NCBI GenBank assembly: GCA_046331465.1
Contig: JAXLQV010000002.1
Location: forward strand, 620,001-684,000
Origin: UBA5066 sp046331465
Lineage (GTDB): Bacteria; Acidobacteriota; Thermoanaerobaculia; UBA5066
Length of the DNA stretch: 64,000 nucleotides
Reading direction: 5' to 3'
In this document: positions 14,392-22,389 of the stretch, piece by piece
Layout of the letters: the number at the start of each line of letters is the position of its first letter
How positions within the stretch are numbered: position 1 is the stretch's first letter
Position numbers and translations under genes: made by a program
The notes under the pieces: model-generated
What the model saw: only the letters and a program-made list of their open reading frames with translations
The model's database searches: none
What the model was told of the DNA's origin: nothing

Positions 14392-16503
14392 GTGGCGGCG
14401 TTCCGACCCGCCTCTCGCCGCCGGTCCAGGCACCTTCGCGGAAAGGCTCCCCGAGGCGCGCCGGGCGCCTTCGCGGCCTCCTTCGCGCTCCTCCTCCTCG
14501 CCCTGTCGGCGTCGGCCTGCGCCGGCCTCGGGCCGGGCGGCCCGGCGGAGGCGACGCACGAGAACCGGCTCTCCCTCGTGGCGGGGCTCATCGCGGCGGA
14601 GGACCGGCGCGACTACGACCCGCTCCCCTTCGGCCGGGCCTCCTCCTCGAAGGACCCGTGGGTGCGGAGCCGCGCCGCGCTCGCCTGCGGGCGGCTCAGG
14701 GACGTCGAGGCTTCGATCTACCTCCCCGTGCTCCTCGGCGATCCCGAGGCGTCGGTCCGGCGCGCTGCCGCGTTCGCGTCGGGAATCTCGGGCGACCGGC
14801 GCCTCGTCCCCCTCCTCGCGAAGTCGCTCGGCGACCCCGACGAGGCGACCGCCTCCGAGGCCGCCACGGCGCTCGGGAGGCTCGGCGGAGAGGAGGCGCA
14901 GACGGAGCTGCGGCGCGCCCTCGCCGCGCCGGACGGCCCCCGCGGCGCCGCGGCCCGCGCCCTCTACCGCGCGAAGGACCCGGCCCTCGTTCCTCTCCTC
15001 TCGTCGCTCCTCGCATCCGGAGACCCGGAGACGCGCCGCTCCGCTGCCTGGGCCCTCGCGCGGGCGCCGCGGCCCGGAACGGAAGAGGCGCTCCGCGGCC
15101 TCCTCGACGACGCCGACCCGGAGGTCGTGGCGTGGGCCGCGCGCGGGGTGGGGCTCCTCGGCGATTCGAGCCCGTCCGCGCGCCTCCTCGCCCTCGCACG
15201 GGGCCCGGCCCCCGGTCCTGCGATCCAGGCGCTCCTCGCCCTCGACCGGCTCGCCGCGAAGGGAGCCGCGACCGCCGAGGCCCGCGAGGCAGGGCTCGTG
15301 CGGATGCACGACGCCGACCCGGGCGTCGCCGTGGCGGCCCTGACGCTCCTCCGGCGCGCGAGCCGCGAGGCCGCGGCCGCCGACGCCCTCGCCGCCGTCG
15401 TCGCGGCCGGCGGGCGGCGCGGCGGAGTCGCGCTCGCGAGCCTCGCCGCGGGAGACCCGGACCGCGCCTTCTCTCTCGCGCTCCGGGCCGCCGGCGGAGC
15501 GCCCCTCGACCTGAGGCTCGGCGCGGCCGAGGCGCTCCCGCTCCTCCCCGCGGAGCGCCTCGGGCCGTGGCTCGACGCGCTCCTCGCCGACCCCAGCGCC
15601 CGCGTCCGGATGGAGGCGGTCTCGCGCGTCCCGCAGGACTCCGCCGCCGCGCACGCCGCGCGCCTCGCGCGGGCGCTCGGCGACCCCGACGGGAGCGTGA
15701 AGGCCGCCGCGCTGGGCGTCGCCGCGCCGCTCGCCTCGGGCCCGGCGTTCGATCCCGCCGTGAAGGAGGCCTGGAGCCGCGCGTACGCGTCGGCCCTCGC
15801 CTCGCACGAGCCCGACCTCGTCGCGTCCGCGCTCGACGCGGCGTCGTCGCTCGCCGAGGGGGGCTGCGCCCTTCTCGCGGCCCGGCGGGACGACGGGGAC
15901 GACCTCGTCCGCGCCCGGGCGCGGCGGCTCCTCGTCGAGAAGTGCGGCGAGAAGGACGGCCGCTTCGTCTTCCGCGCCACCGCGAAGCGCCTCTCCTCGC
16001 GCGACCACCGGCGCCTCGCCCGGATGGCCGAGACGGGGCGCGTCCTGGCGACGTTCACGACGACGAGGGGCTCCTTCGAGGCCGAGCTCTCCCCGCGCGA
16101 GGCGCCGATGACCGTCGACAGCTTCGCGGCGCTGGCCCGGAAGGGCTTCTTCGACGGGCAGACGATCCACCGCGTCGTCCCCGACTTCGTCGTCCAGGGG
16201 GGCGACCCGCGCGGCGACGGAACCGGAGGGCCCGGTTACGCGCTGCGCGACGAGCTGAACCCGCTCCAGTACGTCCGCGGCCGGATCGGCATGGCCCTTT
16301 CGGGCCCCGACACCGGCGGATCGCAGTGGTTCGTCACGCTCTCGCGGCAGCCCCACCTCGACGGCGGCTACACCGTCTTCGGCGAGGTCACGTCGGGAAT
16401 GGACGTCGTCGAGCGGATCGAGCAGAACGACCGGCTCCTCTCCGTCCGCGTCCGCGAGGCGACCCGGGAAGCGCCGGCGGGGCTCGAGCCGCCGACGCGC
16501 TGA
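14392..16503 (+). CDS. HEAT-repeat lipoprotein with C-terminal cyclophilin domain
   Basis: 703 residues from GTG 14392. A signal with a long basic n-region and a lipobox-like LSASACAG comes first. Residues about 60-530 are back-to-back HEAT/PBS-lyase-type helical repeats rich in Ala, Leu and Arg (patterns such as DPDEATASEAATALGRLG). The last 165 residues are a cyclophilin-type peptidyl-prolyl isomerase: TTRGSFEAEL, FFDGQTIHRVVPDFVVQGGDP, GMALSGPDTGGSQWFVTL and DGGYTVFGEV. The isomerase would act on exported proteins, with the HEAT solenoid as a binding scaffold. The catalytic Arg of HRVVPDF and the QGG motif are intact. Confidence 0.87.
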   Translation: MAAFRPASRRRSRHLRGKAPRGAPGAFAASFALLLLALSASACAGLGPGGPAEATHENRLSLVAGLIAAEDRRDYDPLPFGRASSSKDPWVRSRAALACGRLRDVEASIYLPVLLGDPEASVRRAAAFASGISGDRRLVPLLAKSLGDPDEATASEAATALGRLGGEEAQTELRRALAAPDGPRGAAARALYRAKDPALVPLLSSLLASGDPETRRSAAWALARAPRPGTEEALRGLLDDADPEVVAWAARGVGLLGDSSPSARLLALARGPAPGPAIQALLALDRLAAKGAATAEAREAGLVRMHDADPGVAVAALTLLRRASREAAAADALAAVVAAGGRRGGVALASLAAGDPDRAFSLALRAAGGAPLDLRLGAAEALPLLPAERLGPWLDALLADPSARVRMEAVSRVPQDSAAAHAARLARALGDPDGSVKAAALGVAAPLASGPAFDPAVKEAWSRAYASALASHEPDLVASALDAASSLAEGGCALLAARRDDGDDLVRARARRLLVEKCGEKDGRFVFRATAKRLSSRDHRRLARMAETGRVLATFTTTRGSFEAELSPREAPMTVDSFAALARKGFFDGQTIHRVVPDFVVQGGDPRGDGTGGPGYALRDELNPLQYVRGRIGMALSGPDTGGSQWFVTLSRQPHLDGGYTVFGEVTSGMDVVERIEQNDRLLSVRVREATREAPAGLEPPTR

Positions 16504-16565
16504 GCCGGGCGATCCCGCGGGGGCGCGCCCGGGAGATTCCGCGCCGAACGGGAAGGGGCGCGGCG

Positions 16566-16571
16566 TAAACT
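16566..16571 (+). promoter_or_regulatory. -10 box (TAAACT) just upstream of the 457-residue gene
   Basis: TAAACT ends 10 bases before the ATG at 16582, and no Shine-Dalgarno sequence is present, so the mRNA leader would be only a few bases. No convincing -35 is visible. Confidence 0.45.
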
Positions 16572-16581
16572 CGCTGCGACC

Positions 16582-17955
16582 ATGCCGCGTTTCACGGTGC
16601 TCGAGACGTCCGCTCTCTTCTCGAACCGCGTCAAGTACGACTACCTGTTCGAGATGGAGATGTGGCTCAAGGGAGTCGAGCGGTTCTTCCTCCTCGACCA
16701 CCTGCCGCTCTCGCCATTCGAGCGCTCGCACGCCTCGCTGAAGAACTTCGTGGAGGAGGTCGCGGTCGTCCGCTCGGGCATCTCGCACCTCGCCCTCCTG
16801 ACGACGCACCTCCTCGGCGAGGGGAAGGAGGACCTCGCGTCCTTCCTCCTCTTCCTCGACAGCCAGGTCGCGAAGGCGGGCGGCGGGAGCCCGATCTCGC
16901 AGCGGCGGGGAAGCGCGGAGACCGAGCTCGCCCTCGTCGTCGAGAAGCTCGACGACTTCTCGAAGGTCCTCGACGAGCTCTCGCGCGCCCCGTTCCTCCC
17001 GCTCCAGACCTACCTCTCGCTCGGCCGGATCGTCGTCGGGACGCTCAAGAGCGACCCGAACCTCGGCGTCCTCTTCCGCGAGAACCTCCGCCCCGTCCTC
17101 GACCGCGACTCGAAGCAGTCGCTCGCCCGCGTCCTCGCCGCCGTGACGGACGCGAGCCAGAAGTCGGCCCTCGCCGCGCTCTTCGTCGAGCTCTTCAAGG
17201 GGCTCCGGTACACGGAGCGGATCCGCCAGACGATCGAGTCTCCCGCGACGATCAAGCGCGCGCTCCTCGTCTTCAGCCTCATCAAGGCCCAGTCGGCCGG
17301 CCTGACGGAGTTCGTGCGGCGGCGCCTCCTCCCGCGCTTCCCGGAGGAGTCGCCCGTCGGCGCGGGCCTCGAGCGCCTCGTCTTCTCCCTCGAGATGGAG
17401 ATGAAGAAGGTGATGGAGCTCGAGCTCGTCGACGTCGTCCTGATGAAGGACCCGAAGCTCGTCTACGCCCGGATGGAGGACGCCGCGGGGATCCTGAAGG
17501 ACCTCTTCCAGCAGAGCGTCATCGGCCTCGCGGAGACCTTCTCGTCCGACGTCGACGGGAAGGCCCTCTTCCCGGAGTACCGGACGAAGCTCGACCAGAG
17601 CCTGAAGCTGCGCGACGACCTCTGGTCGCTCCTCCAGTCCGTCCAGGCGTTCTCGCGGGGGGCCGACAAGAAGACCCTGAAGGCGATGACCGACTCGCTC
17701 GATTCCTTCCGCCGGGGCTCGATGAAGCATCTGATGTTCAAGGACTGGTCCCTCTTCGACCGGTTCCAGACCGGCTTCTCGAGGGAGAGGACGCCGCGCG
17801 CCTTCCTGCCGGCGGCGCACCAGTTCGAGGTCTTCTTGAAGACGCTCATCCGCGAGGTGTCGAAGCGGTCGGTCCTCTCGAGCCACCCGTTCCGGGCCGG
17901 AAGGGCGCGGACGGGCGAGGCCGCGGAGCCGCAGGAGCCGTCCCGCTACAATTGA
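16582..17955 (+). CDS. Hypothetical helical protein, unrecognised family
   Basis: 457 residues. I do not recognise this protein. It begins MPRFTVLETSALFSNRVKYD, has no signal peptide or membrane segment, and is strongly helical, with many Leu, Lys and Glu residues and almost no cysteine. Short charged heptad-like stretches suggest helical bundles or coiled coils. The codon usage matches the neighbouring housekeeping genes, so it looks native. It sits between the HEAT-cyclophilin gene and ribBA, and a TACAAT box for ribBA overlaps its last codons. No function is inferred. Confidence 0.8.
   Translation: MPRFTVLETSALFSNRVKYDYLFEMEMWLKGVERFFLLDHLPLSPFERSHASLKNFVEEVAVVRSGISHLALLTTHLLGEGKEDLASFLLFLDSQVAKAGGGSPISQRRGSAETELALVVEKLDDFSKVLDELSRAPFLPLQTYLSLGRIVVGTLKSDPNLGVLFRENLRPVLDRDSKQSLARVLAAVTDASQKSALAALFVELFKGLRYTERIRQTIESPATIKRALLVFSLIKAQSAGLTEFVRRRLLPRFPEESPVGAGLERLVFSLEMEMKKVMELELVDVVLMKDPKLVYARMEDAAGILKDLFQQSVIGLAETFSSDVDGKALFPEYRTKLDQSLKLRDDLWSLLQSVQAFSRGADKKTLKAMTDSLDSFRRGSMKHLMFKDWSLFDRFQTGFSRERTPRAFLPAAHQFEVFLKTLIREVSKRSVLSSHPFRAGRARTGEAAEPQEPSRYN
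17947..17952 (+). promoter_or_regulatory. -10 box (TACAAT) for ribBA
   Basis: TACAAT overlaps the last codons of the preceding gene and lies 38 bases before the ribBA TTG start. The -35 is not obvious. No FMN riboswitch-like structure fits in the short leader. Confidence 0.45.
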
Positions 17956-17990
17956 GGCGCGGTCGCGGACTCGCGGCCCGGAGGTCCTCC

Positions 17991-19193
17991 TTGGGTTTCG
18001 TCACCGTCCCGGCGGCCGCCGAGCACTACCGGCAGGGCCGCTTCGTCATCATCGCCGACGACCAGGACCGCGAGAACGAGGGCGACCTCTGCCTCGCAGC
18101 CGAGCACGTGACGGCGGACGCGATCAACTTCATGGCCCGGGAGGGGCGCGGCCTCGTCTGCGTCTCCCTCACCGAAGAGCGCTGCGACGAGCTCGACCTC
18201 GCCCCGATGGTCGAGGAGAACACCTCGAGCTACGGAACCGCCTTCACCGTCTCCGTCGAGGCGCGCGGGAAGACGACGACCGGGATCTCGGCGGCCGACC
18301 GCGCGCAGACGGTGAGGACGCTCGTCGACCCGCGGACGAAGCCGCACGACCTCCTCCGGCCGGGCCACATGTTCCCGCTCCGGGCCCGCAAGGGAGGCGT
18401 CCTGAAGCGCGCCGGGCACACGGAGGCGTCGATCGACCTCGCCCGCGTCGCCGGCCTGATGCCGGCGGCCGTCATCTGCGAGATCCTGCGGGACGACGGG
18501 GCGATGGCCCGCGTCCCCGACCTCCTCGCGTTCGGCGAGAAGCACGGCATTCCCCTCGTCTCGGTCGCCGACATCATCCGGCACCGGATGCACCACGAGA
18601 GGCTCGTCCAGAGGGTCGCCTCCCCGAGCCTGCCGACGAAGAACGGCGACTTCCGCGTCATCGCGTACCGTTCCGACCTGACGAACGAGGAGCACCTCGC
18701 CCTCGTGAAGGGGGAGATCTCCGAGGACGACCCGATCCTCGTCCGCGTCCACTCCGCGTGCCTGACGGGCGACGTCTTCGGCTCGGCGCGCTGCGACTGC
18801 GGCGAGCAGCTGAACCTCGCGCTCGAGATGATCGCCCGCGAGGGGAAGGGGGTCCTCCTCTACCTCCTCCAGGAGGGGCGCGGCATCGGGCTCCTCAACA
18901 AGCTCCGCGCCTACGACCTGCAGGACCAGGGCCTCGACACCGTCGCCGCGAACGAGGCGCTCGGCTTCGCGCCCGACGTCCGCGACTACGGCATCGGCTG
19001 CCAGATCCTCCGCGATCTCGGCGTCAAGAAGATGCGCCTCCTGACGAACAACCCCTCGAAGTACGTCGCGCTCGACGGCTTCGGCCTCGAGATCGTCGAG
19101 CGGGTCTCGCTCGAGATCCCGCCGACCGACTCCACGCGCGACTACCTCTCCGTCAAGAAGGCGAAGATGGGGCACCTCCTCAAGCTCGTCTGA
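17991..19193 (+). CDS. ribBA: Bifunctional DHBP synthase / GTP cyclohydrolase II
   Basis: 400 residues. It supplies both branches of early riboflavin synthesis. Residues 1-205 are the 3,4-dihydroxy-2-butanone-4-phosphate synthase with DDQDRENEGDL (acidic metal loop) and the GHTEASIDL segment. Residues 206-400 are GTP cyclohydrolase II, with the zinc cysteines in CLTGDVFGSARCDCG, the LLYLLQEGRGIGL loop and the C-terminal LLTNNPSKYVALDGFG. The only sensible start is the TTG at 17991: GGAGGTCC precedes it and the enzyme fold begins directly after (MGFVTVPAAAEHYR). Both halves keep their catalytic residues. Confidence 0.96.
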   Translation: MGFVTVPAAAEHYRQGRFVIIADDQDRENEGDLCLAAEHVTADAINFMAREGRGLVCVSLTEERCDELDLAPMVEENTSSYGTAFTVSVEARGKTTTGISAADRAQTVRTLVDPRTKPHDLLRPGHMFPLRARKGGVLKRAGHTEASIDLARVAGLMPAAVICEILRDDGAMARVPDLLAFGEKHGIPLVSVADIIRHRMHHERLVQRVASPSLPTKNGDFRVIAYRSDLTNEEHLALVKGEISEDDPILVRVHSACLTGDVFGSARCDCGEQLNLALEMIAREGKGVLLYLLQEGRGIGLLNKLRAYDLQDQGLDTVAANEALGFAPDVRDYGIGCQILRDLGVKKMRLLTNNPSKYVALDGFGLEIVERVSLEIPPTDSTRDYLSVKKAKMGHLLKLV

Positions 19194-19225
19194 GGCGCCG
19201 CCGCCGGGCGGTACGATCGCGGGCC

Positions 19226-19816
19226 GTGGCGTACGGATTCGTCCTCGTGGGCGGCCTCTCGGCGCGGATGGGGCGCGACAAGGCGCTCCTGCCGGTCGGC
19301 GGGGTCCCGATGGCGCTGCTGCAGGCCCGGAAGCTCGAGCGCGCCTGCGGACGCGCGGCGTTCGTCGGCAAGGAGCCGGGTCCCTTCGCGTCGCTCGGCT
19401 ACCCGTTCGTCGCCGACGGGACCGCCGAGCGGGCGGCGCTCCACGGGGTCGTGGCGGCGCTCGACTGGAGCCCGGACGAGGAGAACCTCGTCCTCGCGGC
19501 CGACGTCCCCTCGGTCGCGCCCGAGCTCCTCGCGGCGCTCCTGGCGCGGCTCGCCGCGAGCGGCGCGCCGGCCGTCGTCCCGACGGAGGGGGGGCACCCG
19601 CAGCCGCTCTGCGCCGCCTGGGCGAAGCGCGCCCTCCCCTCGCTCCGGCGCGCCGCGGCCGCCGGCGTCCTCTCGATGCGCCGGGCGGTCGAGTCGGCGC
19701 ACGCGCTCGTCCTCACCGAGGAGGAGACCTCGCGTCTTCCCGGCTTCGCGCCGGGGGCGTTCCGCAACGTCAACACCCCGGAGGAGTACCGTGCCGTCGA
19801 AGAGAAGAGCTCCTGA
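19226..19816 (+). CDS. mobA: Molybdenum cofactor guanylyltransferase
   Basis: 196 residues from GTG 19226. MobA attaches GMP to molybdopterin. The nucleotide-binding start FVLVGGLSARMGRDKALL matches the family pattern (usually LAGGxSxRMGxxK; here VGG). The metal-binding region is LAADVPSVAPELL and the base-recognition segment contains GHPQPLCAAW. The C-terminal NVNTPEEYRAVE is typical. A TACGAT box lies 8 bases upstream, so the transcript may be nearly leaderless. It overlaps moaC by 26 bases. Confidence 0.88.
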   Translation: MAYGFVLVGGLSARMGRDKALLPVGGVPMALLQARKLERACGRAAFVGKEPGPFASLGYPFVADGTAERAALHGVVAALDWSPDEENLVLAADVPSVAPELLAALLARLAASGAPAVVPTEGGHPQPLCAAWAKRALPSLRRAAAAGVLSMRRAVESAHALVLTEEETSRLPGFAPGAFRNVNTPEEYRAVEEKSS

Positions 19817-20318
19817 GCTGACGCACCTCGACGCCGAGGGGGACGCGCGGATGGTCGACGTCTCCGTGAAGGCGCCGACGCTCCGGACGGCGACGGCCCG
19901 CGCCGTCGTCACCCTCGGCCGCGCGGCCTGGTCCGCGCTCGACGCCTCGGAGAACCGGAAGGGAGACGCCCTCGCCGTCGCCCGCCTCGCGGGGATCCAG
20001 GCGGCCAAGCGCGCGTCGGAGTGGATTCCCCTCTGCCACCCCCTCGTCTTCGACGCCGTCGACGTGACGCTCTCGCGGAACGCGCGGGAGCGGCGCGTCG
20101 AGGTGACGGCGACCGTGCGCGGGACCGGGAAGACCGGCTACGAGATGGAGGCGATGGTCGCGGCGGCCGCGGCGGCGCTGACGGTCTACGACATGTGCAA
20201 GGCGGCGGAGAAGGGGATCGTCGTCGGCCCGGTCGAGCTCGTCGCCAAGAGCGGCGGCAAGAGCGGCGACTGGACGCGCCCTGGTGAGCCGACGGCGCGG
20301 GGGCGCCGGAAGCGCTGA
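19791..20318 (+). CDS. moaC: Cyclic pyranopterin monophosphate synthase
   Basis: 175 residues from a GTG inside the end of mobA. MoaC completes the cyclic pyranopterin ring in molybdenum cofactor synthesis. Hallmarks are LTHLDAEGDARMVDVS at the N-terminus, KGDALAVARLAGIQAAKRASEWIPLCHPL in the middle (active-site Lys and His) and EMEAMVAAAAAALTVYDMCKA with the second catalytic Lys near the C-terminus. MoaA and MoeA are not in the window. It ends 6 bases before the convergent gene on the other strand. Confidence 0.94.
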   Translation: MPSKRRAPELTHLDAEGDARMVDVSVKAPTLRTATARAVVTLGRAAWSALDASENRKGDALAVARLAGIQAAKRASEWIPLCHPLVFDAVDVTLSRNARERRVEVTATVRGTGKTGYEMEAMVAAAAAALTVYDMCKAAEKGIVVGPVELVAKSGGKSGDWTRPGEPTARGRRKR

Positions 20319-20324
20319 GGAGGC

Positions 20325-21344
20325 CTACTCGGCCCGCGAGGCGAACGGCTCCGCGGCCGCCTCGAAGAGCGCCGGCAGGAGCGCCGCCACCGGGAGGAGG
20401 ACGAGCCGGTCCCACGTCCAGGTGACGAGCCACGCGACGTCGACGCGGGCGAAGGCGAACGAGAGGACGAGAAGCAGGGCGTAGCCGGCCGCTCCCGCGA
20501 GGAGGGCGCGGCGCGCGCGCCGCGCCGCCGGGGCGAGAGCGAGCAGAAGCGCGGCGCCGAGGAGCCACGGGAGAGCCGTGAAGAGCGCGAGGTCGGAGAA
20601 CGTCGCGAGCGCGCGGAACGGCTTGCCGGCGCCGAACGCGTCGAGACGGAAGTCGGCGAGGCCGGAGACGCCGTGGGCCGCCCGGTAGAGCGCCCACGGG
20701 AAGACGCCGAGCCCGAGGCCGGCCCCGGCGACGACCGCGGCGTCGCGGAAGCGCCGGGCCGCCGCGAGGAGCGCCGCGACGACGAGGAGCGCGACGACGC
20801 CCTCCTGCTTCGTGAGCGCGGCGAGAGCGAGGAGGAGCCCGGCGGCCGCCGGCGTGAAGGGCGTCGGGGAGGGGCTCTCGACGAGGAGAAGCGCCGCGAG
20901 GACGAGGACGACGAGCAGCGCCTCGGCGTAGCCCGTGTAGGCCGCCGTCTGGAAGTACGGGAGGAGCGTCAGCGACGCGGCCGCGAGGAGGCGCCACGGG
21001 AGCGGAGCTCGCGTGCGGGCCAGGGTGAGCCCGGCGGCGAGGGCGAGGAGGAGGGGACGGAGGAGCGTCAGCAGGAGCTCGTCGTAGCGACCGAGGAGCT
21101 TCGCCGTCCCGGCCAGGAGGAGCGGCCAGAGCGGCGGGTACTCGGGGTGCGAGAACTCCCCGTCCGGGTCGACCCGGAAGACGGAGGCGAGGTCGCCGGA
21201 GGCGTGGAGCGCCCGCGCCTTGAGCCCCCAGACGGCGAGGTAGTCGCCGAGCGAGAGCGGCTGCCGCACCGCGAGGAACGTCGCCGAGGCGAAGCCGAGC
21301 ACGAGGAGGAGCGCCGCGCCGGCCGCGAAGAGGCGGCGCTTCAT
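20325..21344 (-). CDS. Integral membrane protein, GT-C glycosyltransferase-like
   Basis: 339 residues from ATG 21344. About nine membrane helices are visible, starting right after a short basic N-terminus (MKRRLFAAGAALLLVLG). The loop with HPEYPPLWPLLL matches the HxxYPPL pattern of ArnT/PMT-like GT-C glycosyltransferases that use lipid-linked sugars in the membrane. No specific substrate can be read. Its ATG overlaps the stop of the 131-residue gene upstream (ATGA), so the two form a coupled pair. It converges on moaC. Confidence 0.72.
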   Translation of the reverse strand: MKRRLFAAGAALLLVLGFASATFLAVRQPLSLGDYLAVWGLKARALHASGDLASVFRVDPDGEFSHPEYPPLWPLLLAGTAKLLGRYDELLLTLLRPLLLALAAGLTLARTRAPLPWRLLAAASLTLLPYFQTAAYTGYAEALLVVLVLAALLLVESPSPTPFTPAAAGLLLALAALTKQEGVVALLVVAALLAAARRFRDAAVVAGAGLGLGVFPWALYRAAHGVSGLADFRLDAFGAGKPFRALATFSDLALFTALPWLLGAALLLALAPAARRARRALLAGAAGYALLLVLSFAFARVDVAWLVTWTWDRLVLLPVAALLPALFEAAAEPFASRAE

Positions 21345-21736
21345 CGGGCTTGCGCTCCCTCGGCGCGGGAGAGGAGGACCTCGGAGCCGAGCCCCGGCTT
21401 CACGACGACCCTCCGCGGCGCGAGGAGGTACGCCGCCTTCCGCCGGAGCCGCTCGCGCACGTCGGGAGCGACGAGCGGGCCGACGGTGAGGACGGCGTCC
21501 GAGTCGACGGGCCACGCCGCAGCGGCGCGGAGGGCGTCGGCCGCGAACGCGGCGTCGCGCGAGATGCCGGGCGCGTTCAGGAGGCGGCCCCTCGGGCCCG
21601 CGCGCCAGAAGCGGCCCGCCAGCGCGAGCGAGTCGGGCAGGGGGAGGTCCCGGCGCGAGGCGCCGAGGAGGAGCGCCGCCACGCCCGCTCCTGCGAGGAG
21701 GGCGGCGAGAAGGCGGCGGGCGCGGAGCGGGATCAC
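21341..21736 (-). CDS. Small membrane-anchored protein coupled to the glycosyltransferase
   Basis: 131 residues from GTG 21736. One N-terminal membrane helix (about residues 5-21, LRARRLLAALLAGAG) is followed by a soluble domain of about 100 residues with an SDAVLTVGPLVAPDVRERLRRKAAYLL core. I do not recognise a family. Its stop overlaps the start of the glycosyltransferase by four bases, which argues that the products act together. The start is not certain because no good ribosome-binding site is visible. Confidence 0.55.
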   Translation of the reverse strand: MIPLRARRLLAALLAGAGVAALLLGASRRDLPLPDSLALAGRFWRAGPRGRLLNAPGISRDAAFAADALRAAAAWPVDSDAVLTVGPLVAPDVRERLRRKAAYLLAPRRVVVKPGLGSEVLLSRAEGAQAR

Positions 21737-21771
21737 GCGGCGGGCTCTCGGGAGCGATTGTAGAGACCGCC

Positions 21772-21777
21772 TAGAAT
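21772..21777 (+). promoter_or_regulatory. -10 box (TAGAAT) upstream of the 22-codon ORF and mogA
   Basis: TAGAAT ends 6 bases before an ATG at 21784. Transcription would start at or next to that ATG, giving a leaderless message. No strong -35 is visible. Confidence 0.45.
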
Positions 21778-21783
21778 CCCGCC

Positions 21784-21852
21784 ATGCCCGAGATCGTCGT
21801 CCGAGGAACCGACTCCGCGCCGCGGGCGTTCTCGCGGGGCGTGCGGCCGTGA
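21784..21852 (+). CDS. 22-residue ORF translationally coupled to mogA
   Basis: An ATG is followed by 22 codons (MPEIVVRGTDSAPRAFSRGV, then RP) and a TGA at 21850-21852 that overlaps the mogA GTG at 21849. This is the same GTGA coupling that real genes use across the window. A -10 box lies 6 bases before the ATG. mogA itself has no ribosome-binding site, so this short frame may bring ribosomes to it. It could be a leader peptide or the remnant of a larger gene; no family is recognised. Confidence 0.4.
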   Translation: MPEIVVRGTDSAPRAFSRGVRP

Positions 21853-22367
21853 GCGTCCCCCCGCGGGTCGCCGTCCTGACCGTCTCCGACCGGTCGTTCC
21901 GCGGGGAGCGCGAGGACCGGGGCGGCCCCGCCGTGGCCGACGCCGCCCGGCGCCTCCTCGGCGCCGACGTCGTCGAGGTCCGCGTCGTCCCCGACGAGAA
22001 GGACGACATCGCCTGGAACCTCGCCCGCTACGCCGACAACGAGCACGTCGACCTCGTCCTGACGACCGGCGGGACCGGCCTTTCTCCCCGCGACGTCACG
22101 CCGGAGGCGACGCGCTCCGTCGTCGCGTTCGAGGTCCCGGGTCTCCCCGAGGCGATGCGGGCCGCGGGCCGCGCGGCGCTCCCGTCGGCCATGCTCTCGC
22201 GGCAGGTCGCCGGGGTGCGCGGGAAGACCCTCGTCGTGAACCTCCCCGGCTCGCCGCGCGGCGCCGTGGAGTGCCTCGAGGCGGTCGCGGCCGCCCTCCC
22301 GCACGCCGTCGCGATGCTCCGCGGCGAGGCGCCCGACGCCCACCCGGCCCGTACCGACCGGGCCTGA
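21849..22367 (+). CDS. mogA: Molybdopterin adenylyltransferase
   Basis: 172 residues from GTG 21849. MogA adenylates molybdopterin before molybdate insertion. The family pattern is complete: VAVLTVSDRSFRGEREDRGGP at the N-terminus, the LTTGGTGLSPRDVTPEAT loop that binds the cofactor, and VNLPGSPRGAVECLEAV near the end. The size fits MogA/MoaB rather than the longer MoeA. It is the third molybdenum cofactor gene of this region after mobA and moaC and is followed by spoIID 22 bases later. Confidence 0.93.
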   Translation: MSVPPRVAVLTVSDRSFRGEREDRGGPAVADAARRLLGADVVEVRVVPDEKDDIAWNLARYADNEHVDLVLTTGGTGLSPRDVTPEATRSVVAFEVPGLPEAMRAAGRAALPSAMLSRQVAGVRGKTLVVNLPGSPRGAVECLEAVAAALPHAVAMLRGEAPDAHPARTDRA

Positions 22368-22389
22368 CGTCGCCGGGACCGCCTCTCAC

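Noticed and set aside
14302..17886. A long minus-strand open frame of about 1190 codons
   Set aside because: It lies opposite the HEAT-cyclophilin and 457-residue genes. Its Arg/Glu/Gly bias is the mirror of their codons.
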